From the NCBI GenBank assembly GCA_030063045.1, contig JAQSEB010000114.1, forward strand, positions 1 through 64,000: a DNA stretch of 64,000 bases, given 5' to 3'. The notes under the pieces were generated by a model. The model saw only the letters and a list, made by a program, of their open reading frames with translations. It was not told the DNA's origin and made no database searches. Both the position numbers and the translations under genes were made by a program. This DNA is from Pratylenchus scribneri (Eukaryota > Nematoda > Chromadorea > Rhabditida > Pratylenchidae). Positions within the stretch are counted from its first letter, which is position 1. Each line of letters begins with the position of its first letter. This document shows, piece after piece, positions 1 through 12,047 of this stretch.

Positions 1-162
1 GAATGGGAGATACACACTTTAATTTGAGTTTTATTTTATTTTTGATCCTTTTATATGAAAATTAAAAAGGAAAAATTTCATGAATTTAAAATTTTTATCA
101 ATGAATTTTTAATTAAATTATCGATGAAAATAAACTATCAAAAAAAATTCCTTCAAGAATTT

Positions 163-238
163 ACCGTAAAAATGAATGGACATTTGTAGGGGATTATTTA
201 TGTCCACTCCATCCAAATGCATTTTTCACATTGTTTTA
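163..238 (-). pseudogene. Esterase exon-10 fragment
   Basis: Matches the 3' end of exon 10 (donor side ACCGTAAA, then the region of the parent coding for [10 protein letters not shown]). Only about 75 bases remain before the sequence runs into a type B array, so it is a truncated copy. Confidence 0.7.
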
Positions 239-2130
239 TTCTACATTATAAAAAATTCTAAAAATTATTAATTAATGGAAAAATTCAACTCATAAAATTT
301 TCCTAATAGAAATTTCATAAATCAAAAAAATAAGTGCTGAAATCATTTATAATAATTCGTGGTCATCAAATGTACAAAAAAGTTATAAAAATATAAAAAT
401 TTTAAAAAATATTTAAAATAGCATCATTAAAAATTGGAATTTAAAATTTGTGAATAAAATTAAAAATAAAAAAAATTTCTCAATAGAAAAAGATTTGTAA
501 ATTTAATTAATTTAAAATTTCAGCCCATAAAATTTTCATTTTAGAAATTTCATATAAGAAATATATAAGTGTAAATATAATTAAAAATCACATCAGATTC
601 AGAACAAAAAATCCTAAAAATAAAATAATTAAAAATGTCAAAAAATGAATGGATCACAAAGGAAAAAAATTTTTTAAAAGAAATGCAAACATTGAGTCCG
701 GGTCAGCAGAACCTATTTAAGGAAAATTTTTTATAAAGAAATAAAATTCTATATAATTATTGAAAAATTCTACTCATAAAATATTCATTTTAAAGTTTCT
801 TAAATCAGAAAAGGAATTGCAAAAATCAAAAAAAAATAATGAAAACACATTCAATAAAAATTAGAATCTAAAAAATTTGAATAAAAATTAAATAGCACAA
901 ATAAATCCCTCAATCAAATAGAAATAAAGATTCATAAAAATTTAATTAATGAAAAATGCAATTAATAAACTTTTTTGTTTAGGAAAAATAATTGTTAAAA
1001 TCATTTACAGATGACATACCGTTGGAACAAAATTTATAAAAATAAAATAATTAGAAATGTTAAAAAATGCATGCATGGACCATGGATTAATGAAAAAATT
1101 CTTTAAAAAATCCAAATGAGTTCTAACTTAAATCCGAGTCAGCGTCGTCTATTTGAGGAGGAATTTTTTTAAAAGAAATATTTAATTAAAAAATTTAAAA
1201 TTATTGGAAAAATTCAACTCATTAAATATTCATTTTAAAGTTTATTAAATAAGAAAAATAATTACAAAAACAAAAAAAATATTGAAAACTATATTCAATA
1301 AAAATGAGATTATAAAATTTTTAAATAAAAATAAAAATTGCATAAGAAAATCTCTCATGTCAATCAAAACGAAAATGTTTAAAAAATTTCATTAATGCGA
1401 AAATTCAACTCATAAAATTTTTAGTTCAAAAATTTTATAAATTTGAAAAAATTAGTGCAAAAATATTATAATAAGTGAATACTCCCGAGTCCCGACAACA
1501 AATTATAAAATAAAATTAAATTAAAAATGCATTGAATAAAAATGAGCAAATTTTCTTGTTTAGAAAATCTTTCAATGAAATAGAAAAAAATATAAAATTA
1601 ATAAATTAAGAAAAATGAACTCATAAAATTTTAATTTTACAAATTTCACAAATAGAAAATTAAATGCTTAAATCATTTAAAAGAGAGATGTGAACAAATG
1701 AAAAATTATAAAAATATTTTTGAAATAGCATTGAATGAAAATTTTTTAATTTATTTTGAATTTTTAAGAAAATCATTCTAACAAATATTAAAATTTAAAA
1801 AAATTATTAATTAATATGAAAATGCAACTCATAAATTTTTTATTTTTGAAATTTCTTAAATTAGAAAAATAATCAGTGCAAAAATTATTAAAAACCATCT
1901 AACCGTTTCAACAAAAAATTACATTGAATGAAAATGAAATCATTTTTTTAATTTTTTGAATATTAAAAATTTACCATCTCTCAATCAAATAGAAAAAAAT
2001 TTTTAAAAATTTAACTCAAAATATATTCAATTTTTAATTTCATAAATCACAAAAAATAAAATAATTATAAAAATAATTTCGAAAAAAATAATCATATTAA
2101 AAATAACTTTTTCATTCCATCTTATTTCCA
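239..2130 (-). repeat. Type B slot-bearing repeat array, about nine units
   Basis: Anchors like CAACTCATAAAATTTT recur near 288, 519, 772, 958, 1212, 1405, 1618, 1827 and 2018, so the period varies between about 190 and 255 bases. Between an AAATCATTTA anchor and an ACAAAAAATTATAAA anchor lies a short variable stretch, for example TGAATACTCCCGAGTCCCGA near 1480. No gene seen. Confidence 0.75.
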
Positions 2131-2150
2131 TTCTAAGGCATGAAATTTCC

Positions 2151-2173
2151 TATATATATATATATATATATAT
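2151..2173. repeat. (TA)n microsatellite
   Basis: About eleven uninterrupted TA repeats, lying at the switch from type B to type A array orientation. Confidence 0.95.
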
Positions 2174-2189
2174 TGCAAAAAAATTTGTT

Positions 2190-3125
2190 TAAATATTTTA
2201 TTCCTCTTTTTTATAGTTAAATTTTCCCTCTATAATTTTGAGTTGAAACCAAAATTTTTATTTTATTTTTTAAGTTATTTTTAGAATTTTGTAAAGCGCT
2301 TAGTTTTCTTTATTCTGATTTTGTTTAGTTTTTGATAGGTTATATGCTGAAGAATTTTAAATTAAAAAATATAAGAGTTCAACATTTTTTGTTAAAAAAT
2401 TTTTTAATATTCATTTATTCATAAATTAATAAATATTAAAAAAACTTGACCTCATGCTGAGCCCAAATTATTTTTTTTTAATTTTTAGTATATGGTATGG
2501 AATGGATGCCGTTTCTATAATTTTAGGTTATTTCTTTTGATTTATATTATATGAAAATTAGAAAAGAAAAATTATATGAGTTCAACATTTTTATCGGAGA
2601 AATTTTTAAAAATTATAAATTGAATTAAATTCCCAAAATATCGGGAAATTTAAAATTTAAATTTTTTTTTTGTTGATTTTTTAGTTTTTTTGACGGTTGA
2701 TTTGGGAGGTTTTTAAATCTAATTTTATTTTAATTATGATCGGTAAAGGAGAAATTAAGAAATAAAAATTTTATGAGTTCAATATGTTCATTATTTTTTG
2801 TCAAGAAATTTTTAAAAGTTAATTAAATCACTCATAAATCAATAAAATATCAAAAATTGTTTTATGCTGAAATTTATTGTAGTAAAAAAAGCATATGGAT
2901 TTTAGGCTGATTCAAGCTTTTTTTGTTTTTTTTTGTATTTTTTTTAACTTTGAATTTCTGCTTCGATTGGTTATAATTTGATTTTATTTAATTTTTGATC
3001 GTTTTATAAGAATTTAAAAATGAAAAATATTATGAGTTAAAATTCTTGATGAAAAAGTCAAAGAAAATTATTAATTTTAATTAATATTGACTATAAAATA
3101 ATAGAATTCGAAAAAATTTTCTTTG
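2190..3125 (+). repeat. Type A slot-bearing repeat array
   Basis: Plus-orientation units with GAGTTCAACATTTTT-like anchors near 2369, 2580, 2778 and 3034, a spacing of about 200-255 bases. It occupies the position of intron 10 next to an exon-10 copy. Confidence 0.7.
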
Positions 3126-3131
3126 CTGTAA

Positions 3132-3322
3132 TTTACCGTAAAAATGCGATGGACATTTGTATTTGTAGAGGATTATTTTTGTCGACTCCGTCTAAATATA
3201 TTTGTTCATATTATTTTCTCCTCTCCTCCGCCATTGTCGTCCCATTAGGCCCATCGGCAATGTAAATTCGTAAATATTTTCGCAATAACATTAAACCCGA
3301 TTGATTTCGGCCAAGGGCAACT
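3132..3322 (-). pseudogene. Esterase exon-10 copy with stop codon
   Basis: Nearly full exon 10 (reads [20 protein letters not shown], then [15 protein letters not shown]). A TAA follows RRK where the parent reads [12 protein letters not shown], so the copy cannot encode the family sequence through. The acceptor side is well kept. Confidence 0.8.
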
Positions 3323-3427
3323 TTTTGAAAATTTATTTAAAATTATTATTAAAAACACTTTATAAGAATTATTAAATATAATATAATTATTTTTATTTTT
3401 ATAAATTATTAATTTTAATGCCAGGAA

Positions 3428-3690
3428 ATTCTCTTATCAAAAAGCAATGCCACGAATTCGGTGCCACCAATAATCAGCTCCAATTTTGGACCATCTCTTT
3501 GGGCAATTCGACGCCTCAATTCGGGCACGGGTGCCGGAATCAATTCACCATCTATCACCGGGCAAAATTCGAGTCCTTTTCGATGTCGATTGAAGGCGGA
3601 TTATCCGATGACGGTGCGGCCAATTTTTGGGCTGGCATTGAACGAAGAAATGCCAACAATGAGTCCAAATCGGAGTCAAAGCCCATTTGA
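3428..3690 (-). pseudogene. Esterase exon-9 copy, frameshifted
   Basis: Begins [20 protein letters not shown] like the parent, then a small deletion shifts the frame and a TGA follows near ARID-equivalent sequence (SNFAR then stop). The acceptor AG is changed to TG and the GT donor of the parent is AT here. A decayed copy of the segment that would carry the acid of the catalytic triad. Confidence 0.8.
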
Positions 3691-3694
3691 GTGG

Positions 3695-4570
3695 AAATTA
3701 TTTTTTTAAAAAAATTAAACATTTTTTTAAGTAATGTAAAAATGCAACTCATAAAATTTTTAGTTAGAAATTTAATAAAATCAGAAAAATAAATGTTAAA
3801 AATTAAATAAAACAGTGTTGGATTTTCCAAAAAAAAATTATAAAAAAATAATTTAAAAAAGCATTGAATAAAAATGAGAAAAGTTTTAAATATATAAAGA
3901 ATAAGCATTCGCATAATCAGATAAAAAAATTAAAATTTATTAATAGGAAAATGCAACTCATAAAATTTTCATTTCAAAAATTTCATTATCAGATAAATAA
4001 ATGCTATAAATTATTTAAAAACACTATTCCAGAACGGAAAAAAAATTATAAAATAATATAATTAAAAATTAAAAATGCATTGATTTAAAAGAAAAAATTT
4101 TTTAAAAGTAATGCGAAGAATGATATAAGAATTCGAACAAACTCCTATTTGAGGAGGTTTTTTAAAGAAATTTTTAATTGAAGTATAATTTCATTATTAA
4201 TAGAAAAATTCAATTCATAAAATTTCATTTTTTTTAAATCAGAAAAATAATTGCAAAATCAGAAAAAATAATTAAGAATTTAAAATTTTTCATTAAAAGT
4301 AAAAAATAAAAGGAAACAATAAAATCTTTCTCAAATAGAAAATGATTAAAAAATTTAATTAATGGAAAAATGTAACTCATAAAATTTTCTTATTAGAAAT
4401 TTCATAATAAAAAAAATAAATGTTAATAAAACAAATTATGAGAAATGCTAAATACCAATATTATAAACAAAAAACTATAAAATAAAATAAAAATTAAAAA
4501 AATTATTGAATAAAAATAAAAAATTTTTTTAAATATTTTTAAAAAATAAAAAAAAATTATATAAATAAAA
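3695..4570 (-). repeat. Type B slot-bearing repeat array
   Basis: Four or so units with ATGCAACTCATAAAATTTT anchors, in the intron-8 position between an exon-9 and an exon-8 copy. Slots include AGTGTTGGATTTTCC near 3815 and CACTATTCCAGAACGG near 4022. Confidence 0.7.
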
Positions 4571-4574
4571 AATA

Positions 4575-4690
4575 TCTTTCCATCCCATCCGTTTAGCCAT
4601 TCGAATTGCAGCTGTCTGCGCGCGTTCCGGCTTCACGGCGGCCCAATCCATGCTTCCATTCCGCCCATCAAAATCACTCGTTTGAATATA
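4575..4690 (-). pseudogene. Esterase exon-8 copy A
   Basis: Close to the parent exon 8 ([15 protein letters not shown] recognisable). One base is missing in the GGNGS region, the acceptor is lost (TATATTCAAACG), and the donor G|GTAA has become GATATT. Not spliceable as in the parent. Confidence 0.75.
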
Positions 4691-4734
4691 AAATTTATTC
4701 TAGTAAATTAAAAATTTAATGAAATAAAAAATTA

Positions 4735-4856
4735 CCTTTCCATCCCACTTTTATTACCATTCGTATTGGGGCGGCCTTTGTTCTTTACGGCTTCATGAAA
4801 AATACATTCCGTGCTTCCATTTCTGTCCATCAAAATAACTCGTTTGGATAAACCTT
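4735..4856 (-). pseudogene. Esterase exon-8 copy B
   Basis: A second, more diverged exon-8 copy directly beside copy A. Acceptor CTAAG|GT and donor G|GTAATT are kept and no stop appears, but indels move the second half out of the family frame. It resembles the copy at 21.4 kb more than copy A, so the pair is not a simple recent duplication. Confidence 0.7.
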
Positions 4857-5164
4857 AGATTTTAATAGTGAATTAATTCTAATGAATAATTAAATTAAAA
4901 AATATTTTGAAATTCAACATATTTATAATTTGAATCGGTTTTGAAGGAATTAAATTCTATTAATTCCGCCTATTTTTAAAAATTTTTTATTGTACAAAAT
5001 GAATCAATTTACAATATTTATTCAAAAAATAAAATAATATCAAAAAGGGAGAAATGTTGATAATATCAAGAATAAATGATTAATATTAATGTGAGGATAT
5101 AGAAAGAATAAAATCGACAAATTTTGGCTTAAGAAATGCTTTTGTACAAATTTTATTTGAGCAA
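4857..5164 (-). other. Tandem-duplication joint 1
   Basis: Joins the intron-7 side of an exon-8 copy to the 3' flank of an exon-13 copy. The same arrangement is at 10985-11295 and 21545-21832, with shared landmarks ATTCCGCC, ATTGTA(C/T)AAAATGAATC, AATATCAAAAAGGGAGAAA and TTTTGTACAAATTTTA. It marks where two head-to-tail units meet. Confidence 0.65.
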
Positions 5165-5345
5165 TTAATTCAATTTCTCTTCTTGTTCACTTTTTTCCTC
5201 TTCCATTTTCTTCCAAAATTCAAATCTTCTTCCTTGATAATCGGAGCGCATTTTTGGCTCAAGGCAAAGTTCCAAATGATGGTAAGTGTCCTGCTGGGGG
5301 ACGATTGGAAGCCATTTAATGGCAATTTTGACAGATGGTAAAGCT
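5165..5345 (-). pseudogene. Esterase exon-13 copy, open
   Basis: Reads LPSVKIAIKWLPIVPQQDTY and ends EEKSEQEEKLN then stop, with a good acceptor. The reading frame is intact, but the exon stands in a broken unit without exons 1-7, so it is called a pseudogene fragment. Confidence 0.7.
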
Positions 5346-5399
5346 AAAATTTGGGAATTTATGATATTTAAAAAAGGAATTATTTAATTTGAATTAATT

Positions 5400-5880
5400 A
5401 TAAATCGAAAAAAAATTTAGAAAATGGAAATTTAAAATTTTTATTTTTTGATTTTTTTAGCATTTTGATTGTCCAAGGATAATTTAAATTAAATTTTAAT
5501 TCATGATCGTTTTTGAAAAATTTAAAAAGAAAAAATTTTAGGAGTTCGACATTTTTTGTCAAAAAATTCTTAATAAATAAATTAAACATAAATTAATAAA
5601 ATATCAAAAAAGCGTCCGCTACTAATACCAAAATAAATATAATGGTTTAAAGATTTATCCTACATTCATAAACCATCCTAAGCTGTTGCAATGTTTAACA
5701 TTTTTATTTTTCTTTCGAAAATATTCCTTAAAAGTTAATTAAATCACTAATAAATCAATAATATATCAAAAATTATTTTATGCTGAATTTATTTTATTAA
5801 AAAAAACATATGGTTTTTAGGTTGACTCCAAATTTTTTTTCTTGTATTTTTGTATTTTAAATTTAACTTATGATGGGTGC
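5400..5880 (+). repeat. Type A slot-bearing repeat array
   Basis: Two to three units with TTTTTTAGCATTTTGATTG and GGAGTTCGACATTTTT anchors, corresponding to intron 12 next to the exon-13 copy. Confidence 0.65.
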
Positions 5881-6216
5881 TTCAAGCAGAAAAATTAATG
5901 TTAAAAGCATTTAAAAGGAATATGTGAGCGAGCAAAAAATTATAAAATAAATAATTAAAATAAAATAATGCATTGAATAATAATGAAAACATTTTTGAAT
6001 TTTTAAAAAGTAAATCATTCATTCAAATAGAAAAAAAAGTTGAAAATTTAATTAAAATTATGGAAAATGTCATAAAATTTGTTATTATAAAATTTCATTA
6101 ATCACAAAATATAATTGCAAAGAAATCATTTATAAAAAAGGTTTTAGCAGTACAAAAAATTATAAAAATAATTTTAATAAATATTTTTGAATAAAATTCA
6201 ATGAAATAAAAATTAC
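5881..6216 (-). repeat. Type B repeat units
   Basis: One to two units. Nearly the same stretch (GGAATATGTGAGCGAGCAAAA) recurs at about 10548, so this block and the one before the exon-8 copy at 10.85 kb are recent relatives. Confidence 0.65.
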
Positions 6217-6340
6217 CTTTCCATCCCATCCGTTTGGGCATTCATATTGCGGCTGCCTATGTTCATTCCAGCTTCAAGCCGGCCCAATCCGTGCTTTCAA
6301 CCGCCCATCAAAATTAATGGATTGAATAAACCATAGATTT
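6217..6340 (-). pseudogene. Esterase exon-8 copy, broken
   Basis: Exon-8 homology with a TGA in the GG(W/N)GS region and the acceptor changed from AAG to ATG. Very like the copy at 10.85 kb; both share CCAAACGGATGGGATGG near the donor. Confidence 0.75.
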
Positions 6341-6344
6341 TAAA

Positions 6345-7650
6345 AAATTAATAAATATCAAAAAATGTGATCTCATGCTTACCCAAAATTTTTTTTATTT
6401 TTTTTATTTTTTTTTTTAAATTTTTTTAGTATTTGATTGAAGGTTGTTTTGTTCATTATTTGATATTATTTCATTTTGATCGATGTTATATGAAAATTAA
6501 AAAAGAAAAATTAAATGAGTTCAATATTTTTTGTCAGAGAAATTTAGAAATAACTATAAATTATTTCTTTCGAAGTTTTAAATCCTATTTTATTTCAATC
6601 CTGATCGGTGATATGGAGAAATTAAAAAGGAAAAATATTATGAGATCAACATTTTTATGGGATAAATTTTCAATAATTATTCAATTAAAATAACCCCTAG
6701 ATTAATATTTAAAATATCCTGAAATTTTAAATTTATTATTTATTTTTAACATTTTGAGTGTCATTCGGTTTTTTTTATTCTGATTTTATTTCATTTTTGA
6801 TGGATATAATATGAAGAATTTTTAAAAAATTTAATGGGTTCAAAAAATTTAAAGAATTTTTAATATTTAATTAAATTAACCATAAATTCAATAAATTTCC
6901 AAAAATGTCTTCTGTCGACACCATATATTTTATATATTAAATTTTTTTAGCATTTTGTTTGCCACTAACTCAATTTTAAATCCGATTTTATTTCCTTTTT
7001 AATTGTTTTATGTAGAATTTAAAAAGGAAAAATATTATGAGTTGAACATTTTTTGCGAATATAATTTTTTTACTTGTTTAGTTTGCGTCCCTTCTTTCCT
7101 ATAGAAATTTTAAATTAATTATAATTGAAATAAAGTTCCAAAAATATCCGAAAAGTTAAAATTTTACCTTTTATTTTCTTTTTTTACATTTTGAATACTG
7201 TGATAGTCTCTTAATTTGAATTTTATTTTATTTTTCTAAAAAATGTCCGAAAATTTAATTATTTTTCAAATTTGATTTATTTCCTTTTTGAGTGGTAATA
7301 TGTAGAATTAAAAAATATTATATGGTTATTAATGAGTTCAACATTTTTTACTAGGATTAATTTTTAAATTTATTATAAAGTATAAAATTTCAAAAATGGA
7401 AATTTAAAATTTTTATTTTATTTTCTTACTTTTTTTTTATCATTTTGTTTACAATGAAGTCCTATTAAATGGGATTTTATTTCATTTTTGATCTATTCAT
7501 TATATGATGGATTTTAAAAATTTTATGAGTTTAACTATTTTGTCAGAGAAATTTAAATTATTTAATCAAATTATCCATAAATTGATAAAAAAAAATAAAT
7601 AAGAACAAAATTAAATTGCAACCAAAATGATAAATAAAATTCGAAAAAAA
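6345..7650 (+). repeat. Type A slot-bearing repeat array
   Basis: About six units. Slots after (A/C)ATTTTG include AGTGTCATTCGG (about 6765), TTTGCCACTAACTC (about 6957) and AATACTGTGATAGTC (about 7192), each followed by the conserved CTGATTTTATTTCATTTTT-like frame. Confidence 0.75.
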
Positions 7651-7709
7651 TTTTGAAAATTCCAAAAAAAAGATGTTGAATTTATCAAAAAAATACATAA
7701 TATGGATAA

Positions 7710-7965
7710 AATAATTTAATGGTTTAAAGGTTTAAAACCTACATTCCCAAACCAATACCCAAATTGGATGGAGCTGGTCAAGACGCATTGAATTGTATAT
7801 ACATAATTTGTTATGGTTTGGTCACAAATTAAAGAGTATTAAACGGTTTAAACCAATTTTAGTTTAATGGTTCAAAACTAAATTAGAATTGGTTAAAACC
7901 AAAATAAAAACATAATCAAATGATGTATCTTGAAGAGATTTATCGATAAGTTTACCTAACGTTTT
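7710..7965 (+). mobile_element. MITE-like element, copy 1
   Basis: Contains the family core GCATTGAATTGTATATA, TTTGGTCACAAATTAAAG and GGTTTAAACCAATTTT. Its ends are degenerate compared with the copies at 33.3 and 44.9 kb. Confidence 0.65.
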
Positions 7966-8000
7966 CAAAAATTTAATTTAATAAAAATTCCATCAAAAAT

Positions 8001-8196
8001 TACTCACATTCAGCAATTTTTGTTCCATTTGCCAAAAATGTGCCATTCCCATTGGCAATTTGACCATTGCTTTTTTCTGTTCGATTGGTTGAAATATTTG
8101 GGTCGCCGAATTTGGCAAAATTTGTGAATAAGGTGCCAACAATTCGCATCATATGTTTATCGTCCCAATTTGGTCGAAATTTGGAGTAGAGACCCT
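8001..8196 (-). pseudogene. Esterase exon-12 copy, open
   Basis: Reads [20 protein letters not shown] then [15 protein letters not shown], open to a T|GTGAGT donor with an ACAG acceptor. Relative to the parent, STNKMEK is shortened to TNRTEK. It stays in frame but lies in a unit lacking exon 10. Confidence 0.75.
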
Positions 8197-8363
8197 GTAT
8201 TTTATATAAATTAAATAATTTTTAAATAAAATTCAATAAAAATTCACCTAAAAATTCCAATAAATTTTATAAAATTTCATTAAAAATTAAATTAAAATTG
8301 CAAAAAATTTAATATTTTAGTAAAATTTCATTAAAAATTCAATTAAAAAATATATTAATTCCA

Positions 8364-8583
8364 TCACATTTCGGCTGACCTTTCCAATTAAATAGCGCAA
8401 ATCATGGCAGTGGGTGGCCGCGTAGAATGGCATTCGAAGACCAACAAAACCGAATTCATCCGCGTTGAAATGTGTCATATTGTAGAGGAATATTTTATGG
8501 CCATTCTTATTTTCCGGCGATAACATTCCTTGACAATAACGTTGCACCAAATTGTTAATCATCACATCGCTATGAATGCTGAA
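8364..8583 (-). pseudogene. Esterase exon-11 copy, open
   Basis: Reads open through [20 protein letters not shown] and [16 protein letters not shown] with a TTTTCAG acceptor and a K|GTCAGC donor. It keeps the predicted catalytic histidine. No exons 1-7 precede it, so it is most likely a relic of the tandem unit. Confidence 0.75.
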
Positions 8584-8599
8584 AAGTTATTAATTTTTT

Positions 8600-9290
8600 A
8601 AATATTTTCATCACTTAAATTTATTGAATTTATTTGGATTTATAATTGTAAATTTTGTTATTCACTCTTAAATCCTACAAAAATCCATATAAACCTCTAA
8701 AAAAATTTTAATATTTATTTCCTCCTTTTTAAATTTTCTCTCTAGATTTTTGGGTGTGTAATGTGGGAATTTTAGTAATCCAAAATTTTTTTATTTTATT
8801 TTTAGTTCTTTTTAGTATTTTGTAAACGCTTTCTGTCTTTCTTTTGATTTTATTCTGATTTTCATCGGTTTTATGAAGAATTTAAACATAAAAAATATTA
8901 TGGGTTCAACATTTTTTAAATTATATTCATAAATTAATAAATATTAAGTTGAACCAAAAATTTTTTTATTTTATTTTTATTTTTAGATTTTAGGCATTTT
9001 GTGAAGTTTGTATAATGTGAGATTATTTCCTTTTTGATTCATATATATGAAAATTAAAAAAGAAAAATTATATGAGTTCAACATTTTTTTCCAGTAATCG
9101 AACAAAATTTAAAAAATGTCCGTAAATTTAATTTTTTCAGCATTTTGATTTCCTTTTGTTTTTTAATTCTGATTTATTTAATTTATGAAAATTCATTTTA
9201 TAATTCATAAATCATTGAATAAGTGTATAAATATAATTTTAAAAGCACCTTATATCATATTCAAACAAATAATTATAAAAATAAAGCGAT
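8600..9290 (+). repeat. Type A slot-bearing repeat array
   Basis: About three units with TTATGGGTTCAACATTTTTT and TATATGAGTTCAACATTTTT anchors, in the intron-10 position; no exon 10 follows, only part of exon 9. Confidence 0.65.
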
Positions 9291-9297
9291 TGAATCA

Positions 9298-9460
9298 ATT
9301 CACGTACCACTGCCATTGGGCAAAATTGAGTCCGTTTTGGTATCGATTGGAGGCGGATTTTCCAATGAGCGGTGTGGCCAATTTTTGGACTGGCATATGT
9401 CATTGAATGAAGAAATGAAACTACTAGTCCAAATCCGAATCAGCGCCTATTTTAGGTGAA
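9298..9460 (-). pseudogene. Esterase exon-9 fragment
   Basis: About 160 bases of the 5' half of exon 9, with changes that break the frame. The 3' half, including the expected acid residue, is absent; it joins type A repeat sequence directly. Confidence 0.7.
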
Positions 9461-10850
9461 TTTTTTAAAATAAATTTAAAAAATGTTTAAGTAAAATACA
9501 ACTCATACAAATTTTAGTTTAGAATTTTAATAAAATTAGAAAAATATATATCAAAAATTAATTAAGGTTCTCTTTTGGATAGTCCAATAAAATTAAATAT
9601 TTATAAATTAAAAAAGCACGGAAGAAAATTTTAAAAATAGAGTAAACACTCTCATAATCAAATAAAATTAAAAAATATTATAATGAGAAAATATAACTTA
9701 AGAAATTTCATAAATCAAAATAAATTATTTATAATTTTATTAAATTTAATCAAAAAATTAAAATAAAATATTTAAAATTCTAAAAAAATGCATAATAAAA
9801 AATGAAAATTTAAATTTTTTTGGAATAAATTAAAATTGCACAAGCAAATATCAAATAAAAATTAATAAAAAGTCAAAACTCATAAAATTTTTATTTTAGA
9901 ATTTTTATAAATCAGAAAAATAAATGTCAAAATTATTTAAAAATTTCAGAAGTTATGACAAAAAATTATAAAATAAAATAATTAAAAAATTAAAAAATGC
10001 ATTGATTTAATGAAAAATTTTTTAATAGTAATGCGAAGAATGATGTTTTAAATCCGAATCAGCATCTATTTGAGAAGAAATTTTCTTAGAAATTTTTATT
10101 TAAAATAAAATTTTATAATTATTGAAAAAATTCAACACATAAAATTTCATTTTTAAGGTTTCTTAAATCAGAAAAACAATTGGAAAATCAAAAAAACCAA
10201 CAAAAAGTATTTTAAATTTTTTAATAAAAATTAAAAAAGACAAGAAAATCTCTCAATCAAATAGAAAAAAATTAAAAAATTTAAAGGGAAAATGCAACTC
10301 ATAAAATTCTCAAATCAGAAATGTCATAAAACAAAAAAATAAGCACTAAAATCATTTATAGAAACCCGAAGTAGACAAACAAAAAATTATAAATTAAATA
10401 ATTAAATTATTAAAAAAAAGAAAATTACTCATGGCAATCAAATTGAAAAAGAAGTTGAAAAAATTTAATTAAATTGAAAATGCAGCTCATAAAATTTTGT
10501 GTTTAGAAATGTCATAATGCAGAAAAATTAATGTTAAAAGCATTTAAAAGGAATATGTGAGCGAGCAAAAAATTATAAAATAAATAATTAAAATAAATAA
10601 TGCATTGAATAATAATGAAAACATTTTTAAATTTTTAAAAAGTAGAACATCATTCATTCAAATAGAAAAAAAAGATGAAAATTTAATTATAATTATGGAA
10701 AATGAAATCATAAAATTTGTTAATTTTAAAATTTCATTAATCACAAAATATAATTACAAAGAAATCATTTATAAAAAAGATTTTATTACTACAAAAATTA
10801 TAAAAATAATTTTTATAAATATTTTTGAATAAAATTCAATGAAATAAAAA
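9461..10850 (-). repeat. Type B slot-bearing repeat array
   Basis: About six units with CAACTCATAAAATTTT anchors in the intron-8 position. Slots differ, e.g. ATAGAAACCCGAAGTAGAC near 10360. Confidence 0.72.
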
Positions 10851-10852
10851 TT

Positions 10853-10984
10853 ACCTTTCCATCCCATCCGTTTGGGCATTCATATCGCGGCTGCCTATGT
10901 TCATTTCATCTTCAAGCCGGCCCAATCCGTGCTTTCAAGTTTCAACCACCCATCAAAATTAGCGGATTGAATAACCTTAGATTT
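10853..10984 (-). pseudogene. Esterase exon-8 copy, frameshifted
   Basis: Exon-8 homology with good acceptor (TCTAAG) and donor (G|GTAATT). One base is lost at GTTATTC against GTTTATTC of the parent, and a small insertion (GAAACTTGAAAG) brings a TGA. Confidence 0.75.
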
Positions 10985-11295
10985 TAATAGGGAATTAATC
11001 CTAATGATAATGAATAATTAAATAAAAATTTTTTTTGTAATTCAATCTATTTATAATTTGAATCGGTATTGAAGGAATTAAATTCTATTTTAATTCCGCC
11101 TTATTTTTTAAATTTTTTATTGTACAAAATGAATCCATTTTGTTACAATATTTATTTAAAAATAAAATAATATCAAAAAGGGAGAAATGTTGATAATATC
11201 AAGAATAAATGATTAATATTAATGTGAGGATATTGAAAGAATAAAATCGACAAATTTTGGCTTAAGAAATGCTTTTGTACAAATTTTATTTGAGC
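10985..11295 (-). other. Tandem-duplication joint 2
   Basis: Same order as at 4.86 kb: intron-7 side of exon 8, then the 3' flank of the next unit's exon 13. Almost identical to joint 1 over AGGATAT(T/A)GAAAGAATAAAA. Confidence 0.65.
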
Positions 11296-11299
11296 AATT

Positions 11300-11497
11300 A
11301 ATTCAATTTCTCTTCTTGTTCACTTTTTTCCTCTTCCATTTTCTTCCAAAATTCAAATCTTCTTCCTTGATAATCGGAGCGCATTTTTGGCTCAAGGCAA
11401 AGTTCCAAATGATGGTAGGTATCCCGACTCCCGAGGGTCGATTGGAAGCCATTCAACGGCAATTCTGGCCAATGGCAAAGGGAGTTTATGGCATTAA
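11300..11497 (-). pseudogene. Esterase exon-13 copy, frameshifted
   Basis: Reads [15 protein letters not shown], then an altered CGGGAGTCGGGATACCTACC stretch shifts the frame before LELCLEP. The acceptor AG is lost (AAACTC). The last 80 bases, to EEKLN stop, are well kept. Confidence 0.75.
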
Positions 11498-11509
11498 AAA
11501 ATAGATTAT

Positions 11510-12040
11510 ATTTAATTTGAATTAAATATAAATTGAAAAAAAAATTCAAAAATGGAAATTTAAAATTTTTATTTTATTTTTTGATTTTTTTTAGCATTTT
11601 GTTCGCTGTGCATCCTTCATTAAATTAAATTTTAATTCATTTTTAATCGTTATATGAAAAATTTAAGAAGAAAAAAATTTATGAGTTCAACATTTTTGTC
11701 AAAAAATTTTAAAAAATAAATTTATCAAAAAATTGTTCCCTACTAATACAAAAATTTTCTGTTTAGAGATAATGGTTTTTTTTATTAATTTAAGGATAAT
11801 TTAATTAAATAATTAAAATTACTCTGACAAAAAAGTTGAACTCATAAAATTTTATTTTATAATCCTCAATATAGATTAAAAATGGAAAAAATCACAATAA
11901 AAAAGACCAAAACAGAATCCAAAATGATAAAATTAAATTCGAAAAAATATATTTTTATTTTTTCTGACTTTTTTTTTAAAAAAAGCAATATTTTTTCTTT
12001 TTAAATATTTAAAAACTTATTTTATGAAAAATGCTATCAA
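11510..12040 (+). repeat. Type A repeat units (intron-12 position)
   Basis: Units with TTTTTTTAGCATTTTGTTCG and TATGAGTTCAACATTTTT, closely matching 28.2-28.7 kb and 22.1-22.3 kb, including a shared inverse-orientation block GAACTCATAAAATTTTATT near 11839. Confidence 0.65.
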
Positions 12041-12047
12041 AAATTTC

